Below are positions 10,389 to 21,334 of a DNA stretch of 49,935 nucleotides, one piece after another (position 1 is the first letter of the stretch; each line of letters opens with the position of its first letter). Under the pieces are notes generated by a model. The model was not told the DNA's origin and did no database searches. It saw only the letters and a program-made list of their open reading frames with translations. The stretch spans positions 11,199 through 61,133 of the forward strand of contig BFEA01000224.1 of assembly GCA_003427395.1 (NCBI GenBank). The letters are read 5' to 3'. Source of the DNA: Chara braunii (taxonomy: Eukaryota > Streptophyta > Charophyceae > Charales > Characeae). The translations under genes and the position numbers were made by a program.

Positions 10389-11769
10389 GTGTATGCGCAG
10401 GACCCTATCTATAGCGACCTCCTCACGAGAGTTAAGGAGGCCCCAGAAACCGAGCCAGACTACCGCACTACAGAGGGATTGATATTTGAGAAGACCAATG
10501 TAGTAGACCGTCTGTGCGTTCCCAACAGCAACGAGATCCGTAGTTTAATCCTTGGGGAATGCCACGACACAGAGGGACACTTCGGTTGGCAAAAGACTCT
10601 AGCCAACCTGATGCATGCGTATACATGGCCTGGAATGAAGAACGACTGCATAGAGTATGTCCGCAGTTGTAAAGTCTGTCAGAGAAACAAGAGCACCACG
10701 CGTGCCCCTCTAGGTCTTCTCAGACCTTGCCTATTCCTTACCAGCCCGGAGACTCTGTGTCCATTGACTTCATGGATACTCAGGTCAAGAGTAGGCACGG
10801 AAAGAGCCAAGTCATGGTTATAGTCGATAGATTTAGCAAGTATGCTGTTTTTGTTCCTTTGCCTGCAGAGGCCCGTACAGAGTTAGTAATTCAGAAGTTT
10901 TTTTACTTCTGGGTTAGTGAGCATGGAGTCCCGTTGTCTATAGTCAGCGATAGAGATAGTCGTTTCACTAGCCAGAACTGGCAGGAGCTGATGAAAGTCT
11001 ATGGATCCAAGTTGTTGATGTCGTCTGGCCGTCATCGAGAGACTAATGGTCAGACTGAGCAGATGAACAAGATCCTGCAACAAGTTCTGCGTATGTACAT
11101 TAGACCCGATCAGATCAGTTGGGACGAGATGTTACCCAAGGTAGCCTGTGCGTACAATAACATCGTTCACTTGTCCACCTGTCGCACTCCCAATGAGCTG
11201 CACAAGTCCTTTAGACCGCGCAGACCGTTTGAAGGACTTAACCGGGATCAGATTCATAGGCTACTGCCCGGTACCCGGGAGTTTGCGATACAACATGAGA
11301 AAGAAATAGCCACTTTTGTTGAGAACCTTAGGAAGGCCCAACACCGAATGATAGAACAAGCTAATAAGCACCGTCACCCGTCGCAGTTTCAGGTAGGCGA
11401 CCTAGTCTGGGTCAAGTCCAAAGAGTTCGCTCCTGAGGAAAACATCTCGCAGAAGTTACTGCCCGCGTATAGAGGACCGTGGCCAATTCTAGAAGTTAAA
11501 GGCGGAGAGGATGGACCGTCCTACACCATNGAGATCCCAGCACACCTCCACACCTACCTGTATTTCATGCATCAAAGTTGCTGCCGTGTGTCATGAGTCA
11601 ATAGTTTCCATCTAGGAGATCCATGATCCCCCCAGACATGGACGGGAGATACGACATTGACGGCATTATAGGTGAAGATGTGTTCAAAACAGGAGGTAGA
11701 GGCCATCCACAAAAGCAATATAATGTCCGGGTTGCTTATCAAGAACCGGAGGACGACCGACATAGTTAG
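10389..11769 (+). pseudogene. pol: Integrase of element 2 with chromodomain-like end
   Basis: The first part (to about 10725) holds the zinc-binding HHCC domain: H-X4-H in CHDTEGHFGW and CX2C in CKVCQ. A frameshift near 10725 leads to the catalytic core (10727-11596): SIDFMD carries the first Asp, VSDRDSRF the second, and GQTEQMN the Glu, with 35 residues between the last two (D,D35E). The GPY/F-type module YRGPWPILEV lies near 11465-11495. After about 11560 the frame changes again, and RYDIDGIIGEDVF and QYNVRVAYQEPEDD (near 11645-11765) look like a decayed chromodomain. Integrase inserts the cDNA; chromodomains steer it to marked chromatin. The integrase is certain; the chromodomain is probable. 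Confidence 0.88.
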
Positions 11770-12777
11770 AGCCTACAAGAGAGATAAGAAAGGTAAAGGT
11801 CCTGCCTTGGACTGAGTTACTCTCGGAGGACCTCGAATTTAGGCCGGCGGGAGTGAAACGGTATTCAGCAGTTCGCAGTAGCCGATGCAGATCCCAGGGC
11901 TCGATCCCTAGTCCCCACCTTACTTGTGTACAGTATCTGTGTCGACCCCTAGAGTTGAACCCGTGGCCTGTGCATTTGTAACAGCTGGTAGACTGTCGTA
12001 GGGTCCATAGGTAGCAGGGGTTCGATCTGTAGACCTGTCGAGTAGGAGTCTTAGTCAGGTCTAGAAGTCATAGCTGTAGCTTTCCCGAAAGGTCAAGGTC
12101 GTAGCTGCTACAGCCCAGAAAGGTCAAGGTCGTAGCTGCTACAGTATCGAAAGGCCAAGTCGACGGCCTTCCGGAAGGTCCAAGTAGTGGCTTTTCAAAT
12201 TTGCCCATATTTAGGCTGCGGCGAGTGGGCAAGTGGTGGAGTCTACCCGTGCTGAGTCAGCAGTCCCCGTCCCAGTCAGTCCTAGTCCAGTCAAGCAAGT
12301 ACCGCATGAGACTGTGTGCGCTACAGGCATGGGAAAGGGCTAGACCAACGAGTTGCAGAAGTATAAATCAAGAGGCAGCGCCCAGTCATTGATTCATTCC
12401 TGCATGAGCCATGCGGAAGCGCTGCCACAGCGACTTGTGCTAGGTGGTCTGCGGTGAGCCCGAAGACGAAGTGGGCGAGAGAGGAGCGTAGCCATAGCGA
12501 TAGGGTAGCAGCGGCCATAGCCGCCATAGCTGTAGATAAAGTTCAGCGTGTGTGTGTGTGTGTACATAGTATCGTGTGTGGGATATCCAGGGTGATCCTG
12601 TGCATGCGAACAGAGAGTTGTGTGGGCGTTGTGTCACCATAGCCATCTGAAGCGAGTTGTATTTGAACTGTGTTCTTATTTGCCATATCTCTGAGTTTTG
12701 AGTGGGCGCTCGTCGCCAGTTTGCTGCGCACCTGTTTGCATGCATGAGAAGTGTGAATGAGAGCGAGTCTGATTGCA
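11770..12777 (+). mobile_element. 3' end and 3' LTR of element 2 (left LTR edge unresolved)
   Basis: The segment ends in TGATTGCA at 12777; its last 183 bp match 4586-4768. A TATA-like TATAAATC lies near 12362, and a 31-bp direct repeat occurs at 12087-12144. I could not find a polypurine tract followed by TG that also matches the start at 3205, so the LTR start is unknown. Sequence right of 12777 belongs to the host AT-rich repeat, which supports this as the true right end of the element. Confidence 0.65.
12087..12144 (+). repeat. 31-bp direct repeat, two exact copies of a 27-bp core
   Basis: GAAAGGTCAAGG and the rest of the unit, ending GCTGCTACAG, occur at 12087 and again at 12118. A degenerate third copy starts near 12149. 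Confidence 0.85.
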
Positions 12778-12905
12778 ACAATCGTCCATTACACCTAAAT
12801 CAGAGCAAACCAGAAAGGCACAAATCTTCGTCATTTCTTTAGTTCCGTGTTACAACCAAATTCGATTACACTGAAATCAAGCTTTTTTACGGAGTTTAGT
12901 TTTTA
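12778..12905 (+). repeat. AT-rich host repeat, copy A (left part)
   Basis: Similar to 15300-15430 over its whole length. It directly follows the element 2 LTR and is cut off at the left edge of the 1.6 kb insert. It continues at 14521. Confidence 0.75.
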
Positions 12906-13252
12906 ACATGGCTACGATCCGGATCACCGGACAGGGATCCGGACCGTCCATGGTCCGAGGTCCGGGGTCCGGGGTCCGGGTTCGGATCTCGGTCCGAATG
13001 TGTGCCCGAGCCGAACGGGCAAATTTTTTTGGGTGGTCCAGGGTGTTTGTTCACGCCTTGGGCCGCCACAAAAAAATGGTGCCTGGTTTTTTATCCCCCT
13101 CGCCAACGATCTGGAAGCCCAGGAAAGTTTACCAGGGGGGTTGGTAACTTTGGTTTTGTTTCCTACTTGCCGCGCAAGTGTGCGGTGCACCCGGAGCAGT
13201 CCGGTGGTCACGATGCGCAAAAAAAAAAAAAAAAACTAGTTATGTGTAAGAA

Positions 13253-13256
<4 letters not shown>

Positions 13257-13317
<61 letters not shown>
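13257..13317. repeat. (GA)n microsatellite
   Basis: A pure GA run inside the 1.6 kb insert. Confidence 0.95.
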
Positions 13318-13722
13318 AAACAAATAACTCTGTAGAATTTATTAGAAACCCCCTGCGGGTTACCCGAGAGGCCCCTGCAGATAATTAGCAAGGGCCTTCT
13401 CACCATGATCTAAGCAATGCTCATAGCCATGCCAGGGTCATGGCACGCCAAGTATATATGTTGTGGATTCACATTAAGGTCCGCGTTTCAGCAGTTATGG
13501 GACCGCTGAGCACTCGAGTTTTTTGGCTGTAGCAGGCTAACTCACCACGTGCTTTTCAGGACTTCCCTCCACTACTCACCAAATGTGCAAAACTAGAATG
13601 AATCTTCTGCTAGAACATGGAACCTGACGCCGCCATATGTTTTGTCTTTTGTGCAAGTAGTGACGAGTGGAGCAAGACCCTTAGCGCCACTGCTCGTAGG
13701 AAAAGGAAACAAAAGAAAGAGT

Positions 13723-13802
13723 NNNNNNNNNNNNNNNNNNNNNNNNNNNNNNNNNNNNNNNNNNNNNNNNNNNNNNNNNNNNNNNNNNNNNNNNNNNNNN
13801 NN
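13723..13802. other. Assembly gap (80 N) flanked by a direct repeat
   Basis: Both sides carry the same sequence: CCCTTAG, about 12 bp later TAGGAAAA, then GAAACAAAAGAAA. The gap therefore probably hides one or more tandem copies of a unit of at least 45 bp. Confidence 0.85.
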
Positions 13803-14162
13803 GCCCTTAGGGCTGCTGCTCATAGGAAAACGAAACAAAAGAAAACAGAGAGCTACGGTAGCAAGTAGTTGTAACTTGTGACCCATAACTGCTGGAAAGC
13901 AGACATGACTTGGATCCAAAACATACATTGCTGGCCTGCTCCGCTCTCACACAAAATTTGCCGAACGTCTCTTATTGGACCCTTGTAGATGCACTGTTGG
14001 GGTCCTTCGGGTCCTTCGAGAAAAAGACTATTCAATAAGGAATATGTGGGCCCAATTTTTTTTTTTTTTCTGTATGCCTTTGTCGTCCTCCTCCTCTCTT
14101 CTTGTCTTCCTCCTCCTTGTCTCCTCCCCCTCCTCCTCCTCCTTTTTGGGTTATTTATTTTT

Positions 14163-14221
14163 CATTTGGTCCACTTCCCCATTAGTGCGTGTCATCTTGG
14201 CGCAGGGGCCATGCTAATCTT
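14163..14221 (-). ncRNA. U6 snRNA-derived sequence (3' half)
   Basis: The minus strand reads AAGATTAGCATGGCCCCTGC, followed by a GATGACACGCAC-like segment and the GGACCAAAT end, close to U6 snRNA from its central part to its 3' end. The U6 5' half is missing, so this is a truncated U6-derived copy rather than a gene. Confidence 0.8.
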
Positions 14222-14303
14222 GCCCTTGGGACATTCATTAACATAGGGAGGAGAAGATTAGCATGACCCCTGCACATGGTTGACACACTTTAACTGAGAA
14301 GTA
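14222..14303 (+). ncRNA. U6 snRNA-derived sequence, head-to-head with the previous one
   Basis: The plus strand begins with a degraded U6 5' end (CCCTTGGGACATTC) and runs through GAGAAGATTAGCATGACCCC, TGCACATGGTTGACACAC and a GAGAAG-like end. It starts where the minus-strand copy starts, so the two form an inverted pair. A T run follows at 14317-14344. Several substitutions suggest a pseudogene. Confidence 0.7.
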
Positions 14304-14520
14304 GGAGTACAGGCGCTTTTTTTTTTTTTTTTTTTTTTTTTTTTCCTCGACAATATTAGGGGATCCGGACCATGATCCGGACCAGGGGTCCGGACCGGTC
14401 CGAAAATTTTGAAATATTCCGATTTTTCGGAAGTCTGGATGGGCCTGGGAGGTCAGGGGTCCGAAATCGGTTCAGGGTACGGAATCGGTCCGGGGTCCGG
14501 TCCGACGTACCTATGGTTTT

Positions 14521-15300
14521 TAGCAAATCTAAGGTTTATGAAAAGACCAAGAATTAATCCCCTAAAAAGTCAACACAAAATCAAGAGACAGAAAAACATG
14601 GATAAAAGTGCACTGGTGTTCATTTAAATGTTTGTTTTAGAAAGTTTGTAAAACTGGGATATAGCCCTATAACGTCGAAGTCCAACGTCGAGACATTTTT
14701 ACGGTTCCTCCATTGCTCGCATGGGATTGCTAAGAAATGTAGTTGTTTTTTAGATTCGAAATCAGAGTATGTGCACATCACACTACTTACATGAAGCTTT
14801 CGTATGAAGTGTTTTTTTTGCCATTAATCGCTTCAGAATTTAATATTTCCTGTTTTAAAGGTTATAGCCCTATACTGATGATTTATTCTTATCAAATCGT
14901 ACAATTGAAAGATAAATTCGTAAACTATTGGAATTAATTTTATCCTCCCTTTTCGAAATAGTTATAGCCCTATAACACTGTTATCCATGTGGGAGTTTTT
15001 TGTGTCAATAAATTAATCAAATCTCCATCGTGTACTTAAAGCCCTACAACTCTGGTGTTAAAAGTCACTTAGGATTCGATAAAATATAAGAAAAACATTA
15101 TAACATTGGATTCGTGAAAAAACAAAGAAACAACAATCTTTGGTGTGCACCATATATTATGTGAATTTAGAAATGTGTTTTTTTTGCGGACGGTCGGTGC
15201 ATTCTCATTCGTCGCGAATGAGAATGTAGCAGAAAACAAAGAAAAAACAAGACACCAAAAACATGATAAGGGGATTCGATGGTTTACAAAAAAAAAAACA
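14521..15300 (+). repeat. AT-rich host repeat, copy A (right part)
   Basis: From 14521 to about 14870 it matches 15425-15780 (shared words GAGACATTTTTACGG, AGTCAACAC, GTTTGT). The motif TATAGCCCTATAA recurs at about 14661, 14861 and 14963. There is no coding capacity. Confidence 0.7.
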
Positions 15301-15309
15301 GTCGTCCAT

Positions 15310-15788
15310 AACAAGTAAATCTGAGCAAACCAAACAGGCATGAATTTTCATCAATTCTTCTATTTTGTTTTACGTCCAAAATTCAATTTCGCTGAAATGA
15401 AGTGTTCGTATGGAGTTAAGTTTTTTACAAATTCTAGGTTTTCAAAAACGTCAATAAATCAATCAAAAAAGTCAACACGAAGTCAAGATATAAGAAATTG
15501 TGGATAAAGTCGTTCAAAGTGTTCTAGTGTTAATTAAAATGTTTGTTTTCAAAAGTTTGTAAACCTTGGATAAAGCCCTTTAACGGTGAAGTCCTGTGTT
15601 GAGACATTTTTACGGTGGAGAATGGGTCGCATAGGCATACGAGAAATATAAAAATTTCTGAAATTCAGAAATCAAACCATGTGTACATCACAATAATAAT
15701 ATGCAACTTTCATGTGATGTGTTTTTTCTTCGCCATTTGTCGTTTCTCAATTTAATATTCTCTGTATTAGAAGCCAGAGCCCTACAGT
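15310..15788 (+). repeat. AT-rich host repeat, copy B
   Basis: Uninterrupted version of copy A. Once the 1.6 kb insert is removed, the two copies are about 0.9 kb apart, like a tandem repeat. It serves as the empty-site reference for the insert. Confidence 0.7.
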
Positions 15789-15885
15789 CTTCCGCCGAAT
15801 ACAGCGTACAGTCATCGTAGTTGTATTTTGGGTGTCTTTCAATCTAAATACAACTATAATGACGGTGCGTTGTATTCGGGGGAAG
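15789..15885. mobile_element. Fold-back (MITE-like) element with 40-bp arms
   Basis: Arm 15789-15828 pairs with 15846-15885; about 34 of 40 positions are complementary, and the loop is 17 nt. The outer ends are CTTCC and GGAAG. No clear target-site duplication was found. Confidence 0.7.
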
Positions 15886-16089
15886 AACATCTTCCGAAAA
15901 GAGAGAGAGAGAGGGAGGGAGAGACGAAAATAGCTAACATTTAGCTCCATTTGTGCATTTCCTCCTAAGGAACGCGGACTTATTTGTATTTCTTTGAAGT
16001 TTGGTTGTCTCGTCTGTCGACGAAGGTTGTTGTACTTTTGGCATATCGTGAACTTACCATTCCTGTTAGAGGTTGTAGGACTTATGTTT

Positions 16090-16245
16090 AATGTCCGCTC
16101 GCCACGTGTCTCTCTGCCTGTGTGTCTGTCTCTCTACTTGTCTGTCTGCCTTTCTGAAAGTTCCGAATCGACCTTGTCCTGTCTGCATGTTTGCCTATCA
16201 GTCTGTCTGCCTACCAGTTTGTCTGTCTGTCTGCCTGCCTCCCAA
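16090..16245. repeat. Degenerate TCTG/CTGC-rich microsatellite
   Basis: Repeated CTGTCTGTCTGCC words over about 150 bp. The Ser/Leu/Cys-rich ORF across it (15994-16467) is not considered real. Confidence 0.8.
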
Positions 16246-16721
16246 GGTCTAGGTCAATGTGACACAGCCCAATCAACGTCGACACAGGCCCAGTCAACAA
16301 ACACACAAACAGACAGACAAAAAAAAAAAAAAATCATGACTGCATCTTTCACGGAAAGTGGTAACATAAGGATGCATCCATTGCCATTCATAGTAACAAA
16401 ACAAAACCCCTCCCTCCCCAAAACAACGTCCCCAAAAATTAGTTCGGAGTCGCATCTAAAAAATTGAGCCCCCCCGATTGGCTCTCAGGTACATTAAACG
16501 AAATCAAGTTGCTAATTGGTTGGCGGGCATAATCAAGATTCAGCCTTCTGATTGGCTCTCTGATATCTTGAAAGATCTAGTCTGCTAAAACTGAATCTGC
16601 TGAGCGGCTCACGAGCATGCTAAAGGCAAAACCTGTTGAATGGCTAGCTGTCATTTTCGACCCTGATCATTAGGTCGCATGTTGTGTGTCCAATCAACGG
16701 GCAACAGAAAATTTTTGACCG

Positions 16722-16955
16722 CTGTACCCGTTGAACATCCCCGAGGCCCCCGTTGAAACCCCGTTGAACAATGTTCAACAAGTCAGGCGCAACAACCCTC
16801 GGACCCGCGGCCCTGTCGGCGGGGACCGAAAAAAAAAAACACACGACACGGGACCCCCCCGTTGAACCCCCGTTGAACCCGTTGAACGGTCATTGATAGG
16901 TTGTTGAACGGATTCAATGTGCTTGAATTTCCATTGAATCCCCGTTGAACAGCAT
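16722..16955. repeat. GTTGAAC heptamer cluster
   Basis: CCGTTGAAC or close variants occur at least eight times, partly as inverted pairs such as GTTGAACAATGTTCAAC. Related sequence, with GTTCAACGGTCGTTGATA, is found again at about 49690-49725. Confidence 0.75.
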
Positions 16956-17089
16956 GGCCGTTCCACTGGAAATCGAAAAAACAGGGGGTGCGCTCGCTGC
17001 TGAGGGCACATCACCGTACACGCTAGGACCAAAAAAGGTTGAAAAAAAAAAAGAAAAAAAAAAACACTCCGCGGCGTCCCCATTCCGCC

Positions 17090-17345
17090 CGACCCGACCA
17101 CATACACCACCCTTCCCGAACCCACCCTCCGCGCCCAACCAGCCTACCCCCGCCCCGCCAAAGCCACCACCGCCTCACTTAACCCCGGAACCCCACCCAC
17201 AAGCCCCCACCACGCAGCAGCCCCTACCCCAGCAAACACACACAAGCCTGGACGCGCAGGGACATACCCCCCCAACGTCCCGAACTACCCAACCCCCCCC
17301 AACCCAACAACCCCCACCGCCCCCCTCCCCCCCCTCGCACCCCCA
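17090..17345. repeat. C/A-rich, purine-poor low-complexity tract
   Basis: Mostly C with A; the minus strand is G-rich with many GGGG runs. The Pro-rich ORF (16945-17397) across it has no signature and looks like a translation of the tract. Confidence 0.8.
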
Positions 17346-17357
17346 AGCCCGCTGTCC

Positions 17358-17702
17358 ATGCGAATACCCTTACAAGTTCGCAAACGACAAAAAATAAGTT
17401 TGATTTAAAGGTAAGTATACCGAGCGAGGCGCGGCTGCGTCTGTGGTTTACGTTGACTAAGTGGCTGACTAGAATTGAGAGTGTGTGGGCGCGCAGATCT
17501 GCGGCGCGAGTGATCCTTCTATTTTTTTATTGATGATTGAAGACTCGGCATGATCGCCGACCAGATTTTTTTATTCTGATTAAAGTTAGGATTAGAAAAC
17601 TTTTTGGCTCTCGATTGGTGCGCTTGCTTGTGACTTGTGCGTACATACGGAGGATGGCATCGACAACAATGTGAATTAGAAACGTTTCGATAGATCAGCG
17701 CG
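17358..17702 (+). repeat. Dispersed repeat, copy 1 (about 345 bp)
   Basis: Matches 26456-26815 over its length. Shared blocks are ATAAGTTTGATTTAAAG, GCGGCTGCGTCTGTGGTTTA and GAAACGTTTCGATAGATCAG. It begins with GCGAATACCCTTACAA, a word found at the end of each degenerate gene copy farther right. TGCGAA/TTCGCA form a perfect 6-bp hairpin at 17359-17382. Confidence 0.85.
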
Positions 17703-17819
17703 CCGCGCAGTACCGGCTTATTTAGGTGACCGTCAAAGTTGAACCCAGCCTCGCGCGTAGCCCTATTTTGGTTACAGCGTCGGCCTTTCATCAAGGAGAT
17801 TCAAGGATCCAGATCTAGT

Positions 17820-17910
17820 GGCGACGGCGTGGGGATATCAAAGTAGAGTGAAGGGACCGAGGGTTTGAGGGCCCGGTGGGGCTATCCCCCTTGGTTTTGC
17901 CATCGGCGAA
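17820..17910 (-). repeat. Inverted fragment related to 44525-44570
   Basis: The minus strand reads GGCAAAACCAAGGGGGATAG followed by CCCC, which matches 44527-44553 on the + strand. It is a small outlying piece of the large repeat unit. Confidence 0.55.
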
Positions 17911-20700
17911 GTCAGAACGGTGCCAACATTTTCTTTTTCGTCACATTCCAACAATTAAAAGCTTTTAAAATTTTTTATTAACATTTACTGTCGTATTATT
18001 ATTATGTTCCGGCGTTCCCTGACTCAGATGCGGCACCAAAAATTTAGAAGTTGTTACGACGGTCGAGGACCTTGAGCACGCGTCTCTTTTGACAAGGCCT
18101 TTCAGATTCCGCGTATTCAAGGATGCTGGCAAAATTTTCCTGTCCTGGCTGCTTTGAAATGGGGGACGAGGAGTTCATCGTGCATGCGAGCATGGGTGAT
18201 TGACCCACAAGGCTGAGGGACCTGGGCGGCGTGAGCCCGTTGTGGGTGCCCGGCCCGTCGCCCATGATTTGTTGAGCAAGGTCTAAGTGTTTGCGTGCCC
18301 GTTGGGTTGGGGACGTAAGGGATGGCGGGCCACGCACCAGGGCAGGCCGCAGACGACAAGGGTCATCCACAAAGAGCGCTTCCCCACCCCGGCCACCCCG
18401 GTCCTACATGAAGTGTGGACGGTGGACTGTTATGATGTCATATGCAAATCGAAAACCTAGTGTAGTTGCTTGTCAGCTCCCTCTACACTGACAGGCTCAA
18501 CTTTAATCGGTTTTTCATTATGAAAGAGTCTGTCATTGGTCTATGTTTCAGACTTCAACTTTCGACCTGCTTGTCTTCGGGACGATGTCCTGAAGACCAG
18601 TTGCAGTTGAGTATATATTTGTTCACTCATTCTCTTCCACCTTCGTTAGAGAGAGGATCATCTCTAGTACTAACGGTTTTCGGGCGGTCTAGCAATACGT
18701 TTACACGTGTCCATAAATGACTAGGTCCTCGCAATCTAAGGGATATCGACTAAGCAGTCATAATTTCAGAACAAGTCCTGTATGTAACCATCCGGTTCTT
18801 GGCTCCTATCTGTTTTAAGATAATTTGCGATGCAAAGACAAGACCAATCAAGAAAAGTTTTGACTATCATAGCCGATATCCGAAATTGCTAAAGTTGGGT
18901 CGCTGAAAATCCCTCGTTCCATGTTATCTTTCTAAAAATAAGTTATTCTCAATTATTTATTATAAGATACTCCTAAAAATTCATGTTATTAATTTTTATA
19001 TTCATTTATTCTTTGGATCCTTGGTCTCTACGTCCCTGTTTCTTTCTTTTACCAATTAATGCATTTGACGATTTATCGGAAGACGCATTTGGCCTTATCC
19101 ATTCCTTCTTTCCTAGCTTTGCCAGTCGTTGTCCGACAGTATAGGCAGTATTCTATAGGTCTATCCCACAATAGGAGGAATTGTTCCTATCTTTTAAACA
19201 ACCTCTCTTGTTGATACTCCTGACGGTAAGTAAGAAGGTTTGGACTCTCCATAACACTCATTTTTTTACTCTACAGATGATTTGGAGGGCCAGGCCCTCC
19301 AAGGATTAAAGACCGAGTACATCTCCCACTGTGATTGCCTCTGTCCAACTAGGAACACTGCAACCCTGAAGTGGTACATAACACGGAGGTTATGACTTTC
19401 CGACAGCTAGCATGTTGTCTTTAGCTGCCTTCCCCCATAGGAGGAAGCCCTGGCTACATCTGTTATGTAGTCCTGACACACTAATGCTTTCGTATTGGCT
19501 AAGCTACATACTACAGATCGCCTTAGCCGCTGCGCACAGTCCCAATGTGCAGACTTATCATACAACTGCAACTAGTGTAGTCTTAGGTAGAACAATGTTT
19601 GCGAGCCCCACGGCCACCTACATTGTTGTCTACCAGATCCTTGGAACCTTTCACTTGGTCACCTAGAAAGCTAATAGGTCTCACTATCTAGCTCCTCTAA
19701 GGACTCAGACACACCTCATGAACAGAGCCTCATGTGGTCCAGATGTGCCTGCGGGGTGACTAAGGAGTCAGTAACCTTGGCCGTCTTTTGAGATGGTAAG
19801 GGATTCCACCACCTCAACAAGAGTAGAGCGGCTACTACTTGTACAGGCTGGATGTGCTTCCCAAGGAAGTGCTCGCAGTGCTTCCCTAGGTTGAAGGTGT
19901 CTTACCCCTCTTTGGGCTGCATCCCCGTGGTGACCAACCGAACTGGACCCCTCGCCTTGGTTTGGCCATTCATGCCCTACTCTTTGCTGGTGCCCCTTTC
20001 AAGCCGGTCTATCCGCACAGCCCAGACCCTCTCTCATCCTTATAGACGGAGTCGGACCTTTCCCTTGACTCCTAGACTGATTGCCAATCCGCGTACCAGT
20101 CGCCTTGGCCTAACTACAAACGGCCAACACTCCTCCCTCTGGTTTTATGGCCGCCTACTTGCTCTGTCTATACCCCAAGATCGTCCTTTCGTCGATCTCG
20201 AGATCGCTTCTTCTTCCTCCTATCATCCAAGCCCTCACACACGTTACTTAGCTCGGCCTCACAGTCCAAGCCTTTTAAAAGAAGAAGAATCGTTTGTAGC
20301 CTAATTGGAATCACTTCCTACTCCTAGTAGAGTGTGAGTAGCGAAGCGATCAAGGATGAAGCACAACGACCCCTGCAACACAAATAGTTTCCTTTGTCAT
20401 GTCGCAAAACTTATGAGTTGCAAACATTCTTGTCTCATCTCTTCCCCTGACAAGAGAAACTAATCAAGAGACTTGGCCCTATCCCAAGAATCAAGATCAC
20501 CGTTGTGTCCATCGCACTGTGCCTACCCATCCAACTACCTTGCTGCAGCAACGTTTTCTCACTTCTCTAGATGTGTGTCTCTGGTTGTGGACCAACCACT
20601 TGTGCCTGGAACAAGTTGCCTAACCTGCTGCACAAGCCGCTGGCCCGGTTGCCGCACTGTAGTTGCAGCAGTTGATATGGGGACAGATGAAGCGGATCCT
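17911..20700. other. No recognisable gene; two strong palindromes
   Basis: Short ORFs occur on both strands without any family signature. Two inverted repeats stand out: 18573-18583 with 18587-18597 (11-bp arms, one mismatch, 3-nt loop), and a perfect 10-bp pair TTGGAGGGCC (19282-19291) and GGCCCTCCAA (19293-19302) with a one-base centre. The 150-codon ORF at 19852-20304 is Ser/Pro/Leu-rich, and I do not believe it is a gene. Confidence 0.5.
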
Positions 20701-21334
20701 GACTCTGCACCACTATCTACTGATGAACCGCCTGCTGGAAATATGTTGTACTGAGGTACCGAGAGACCGCTCATAGGCAGTAATGACACGGACACATCGG
20801 CCACCGCCGGGGGAAACTACAATAGGTTGCGCAGGCCTCACCATAGGCTTGGGGCCTCTCTGCGCAGCCAGCATCTGGTTCTGACCGGCTATCAATGTGG
20901 CTAGCATTTCCTAAAACACGGTCTGTACTTCTGCCACACTGACTGGACCGAAGTGTCCGCTTATTAGGAGCTTCCACATCCAAAGCTTCTAACCTATTTA
21001 GTTCCACCTCCCTCGCCTTTAGTCTAGGCTTTCTTCTTCTAGCTCTATTTCGTCTATCCTCTACCTCCTGTATCTGGCACCGTAACTCTGTGTGAAGGGC
21101 ATCCATTTCTCTCATCTCAACGTCCTCCATTGACAAGGGTTGTTGGTGGTGCTTCTGCACACCAACAGACTGACTAGTGCAAGGCCTTGATATGCCCCGA
21201 CTGACACCTATTGAAGAGGCCTGGAAAGAGACATGGGACAGTAGAGAAACGGTAGCCTTTGCTGCCTCGACCTTGGCTCTAACATGTGTTGCTGCTACAG
21301 CTGCTAGTGCCATCACTGCGTTGGCTGCTGCCAC
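20700..21334 (-). pseudogene. Possible gag-like coding remnant of a minus-strand LTR element
   Basis: The ORF 21334 to 20771 starts with an Ala-rich helix. It then has a strongly charged coiled coil (MEDVEMREMDALHTELRCQI, later RRRKPRLKAREVELNRLEAL). In an overlapping frame (20907 to 20713) the segment MLATLIAGQNQMLAAQ is compatible with a helical gag N-terminus. It lies about 1.3 kb downstream, on the same strand, of a tRNA-iMet primer site at 22617-22628, a distance close to that in element 2 (1.4 kb). No zinc knuckle, protease or RT was found farther along, so the element is truncated or too decayed. The gag call is an inference from position and composition, and an ordinary unknown protein is possible. 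Confidence 0.4.

Larger units (their letters stand above)
12905..14522. mobile_element. Insert of about 1.6 kb in the AT-rich repeat
   Basis: Copy B of the repeat (15310-15790) is uninterrupted, while copy A is split here. TTTTTA stands at both edges (12900-12905 and 14517-14522) and is a likely target-site duplication. The ends are rich in CCGGACC/GGTCCG words. The left end (CCATGGCTACG) resembles the inverted right end (CCATAGGTACG), so they may be imperfect terminal inverted repeats. The inside is non-coding: a GA microsatellite, a gap, two U6-derived sequences and a long T run. It resembles a non-autonomous DNA transposon; the class is unknown. Confidence 0.6.

Noticed and set aside
11880-12030. 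tRNA genes (GGTTCGATC-like B boxes)
   Set aside because: Single B-box-like words occur, but no A box at the right distance and no cloverleaf could be drawn.
16945-17397. Proline-rich protein of 150 residues
   Set aside because: It follows a C-rich low-complexity tract, starts in a poly-A region, and has no domain or repeat logic beyond base composition.
19852-20304. Plus-strand ORF of 150 residues
   Set aside because: Ser/Pro/Leu-rich with no motif; composition matches surrounding non-coding sequence.
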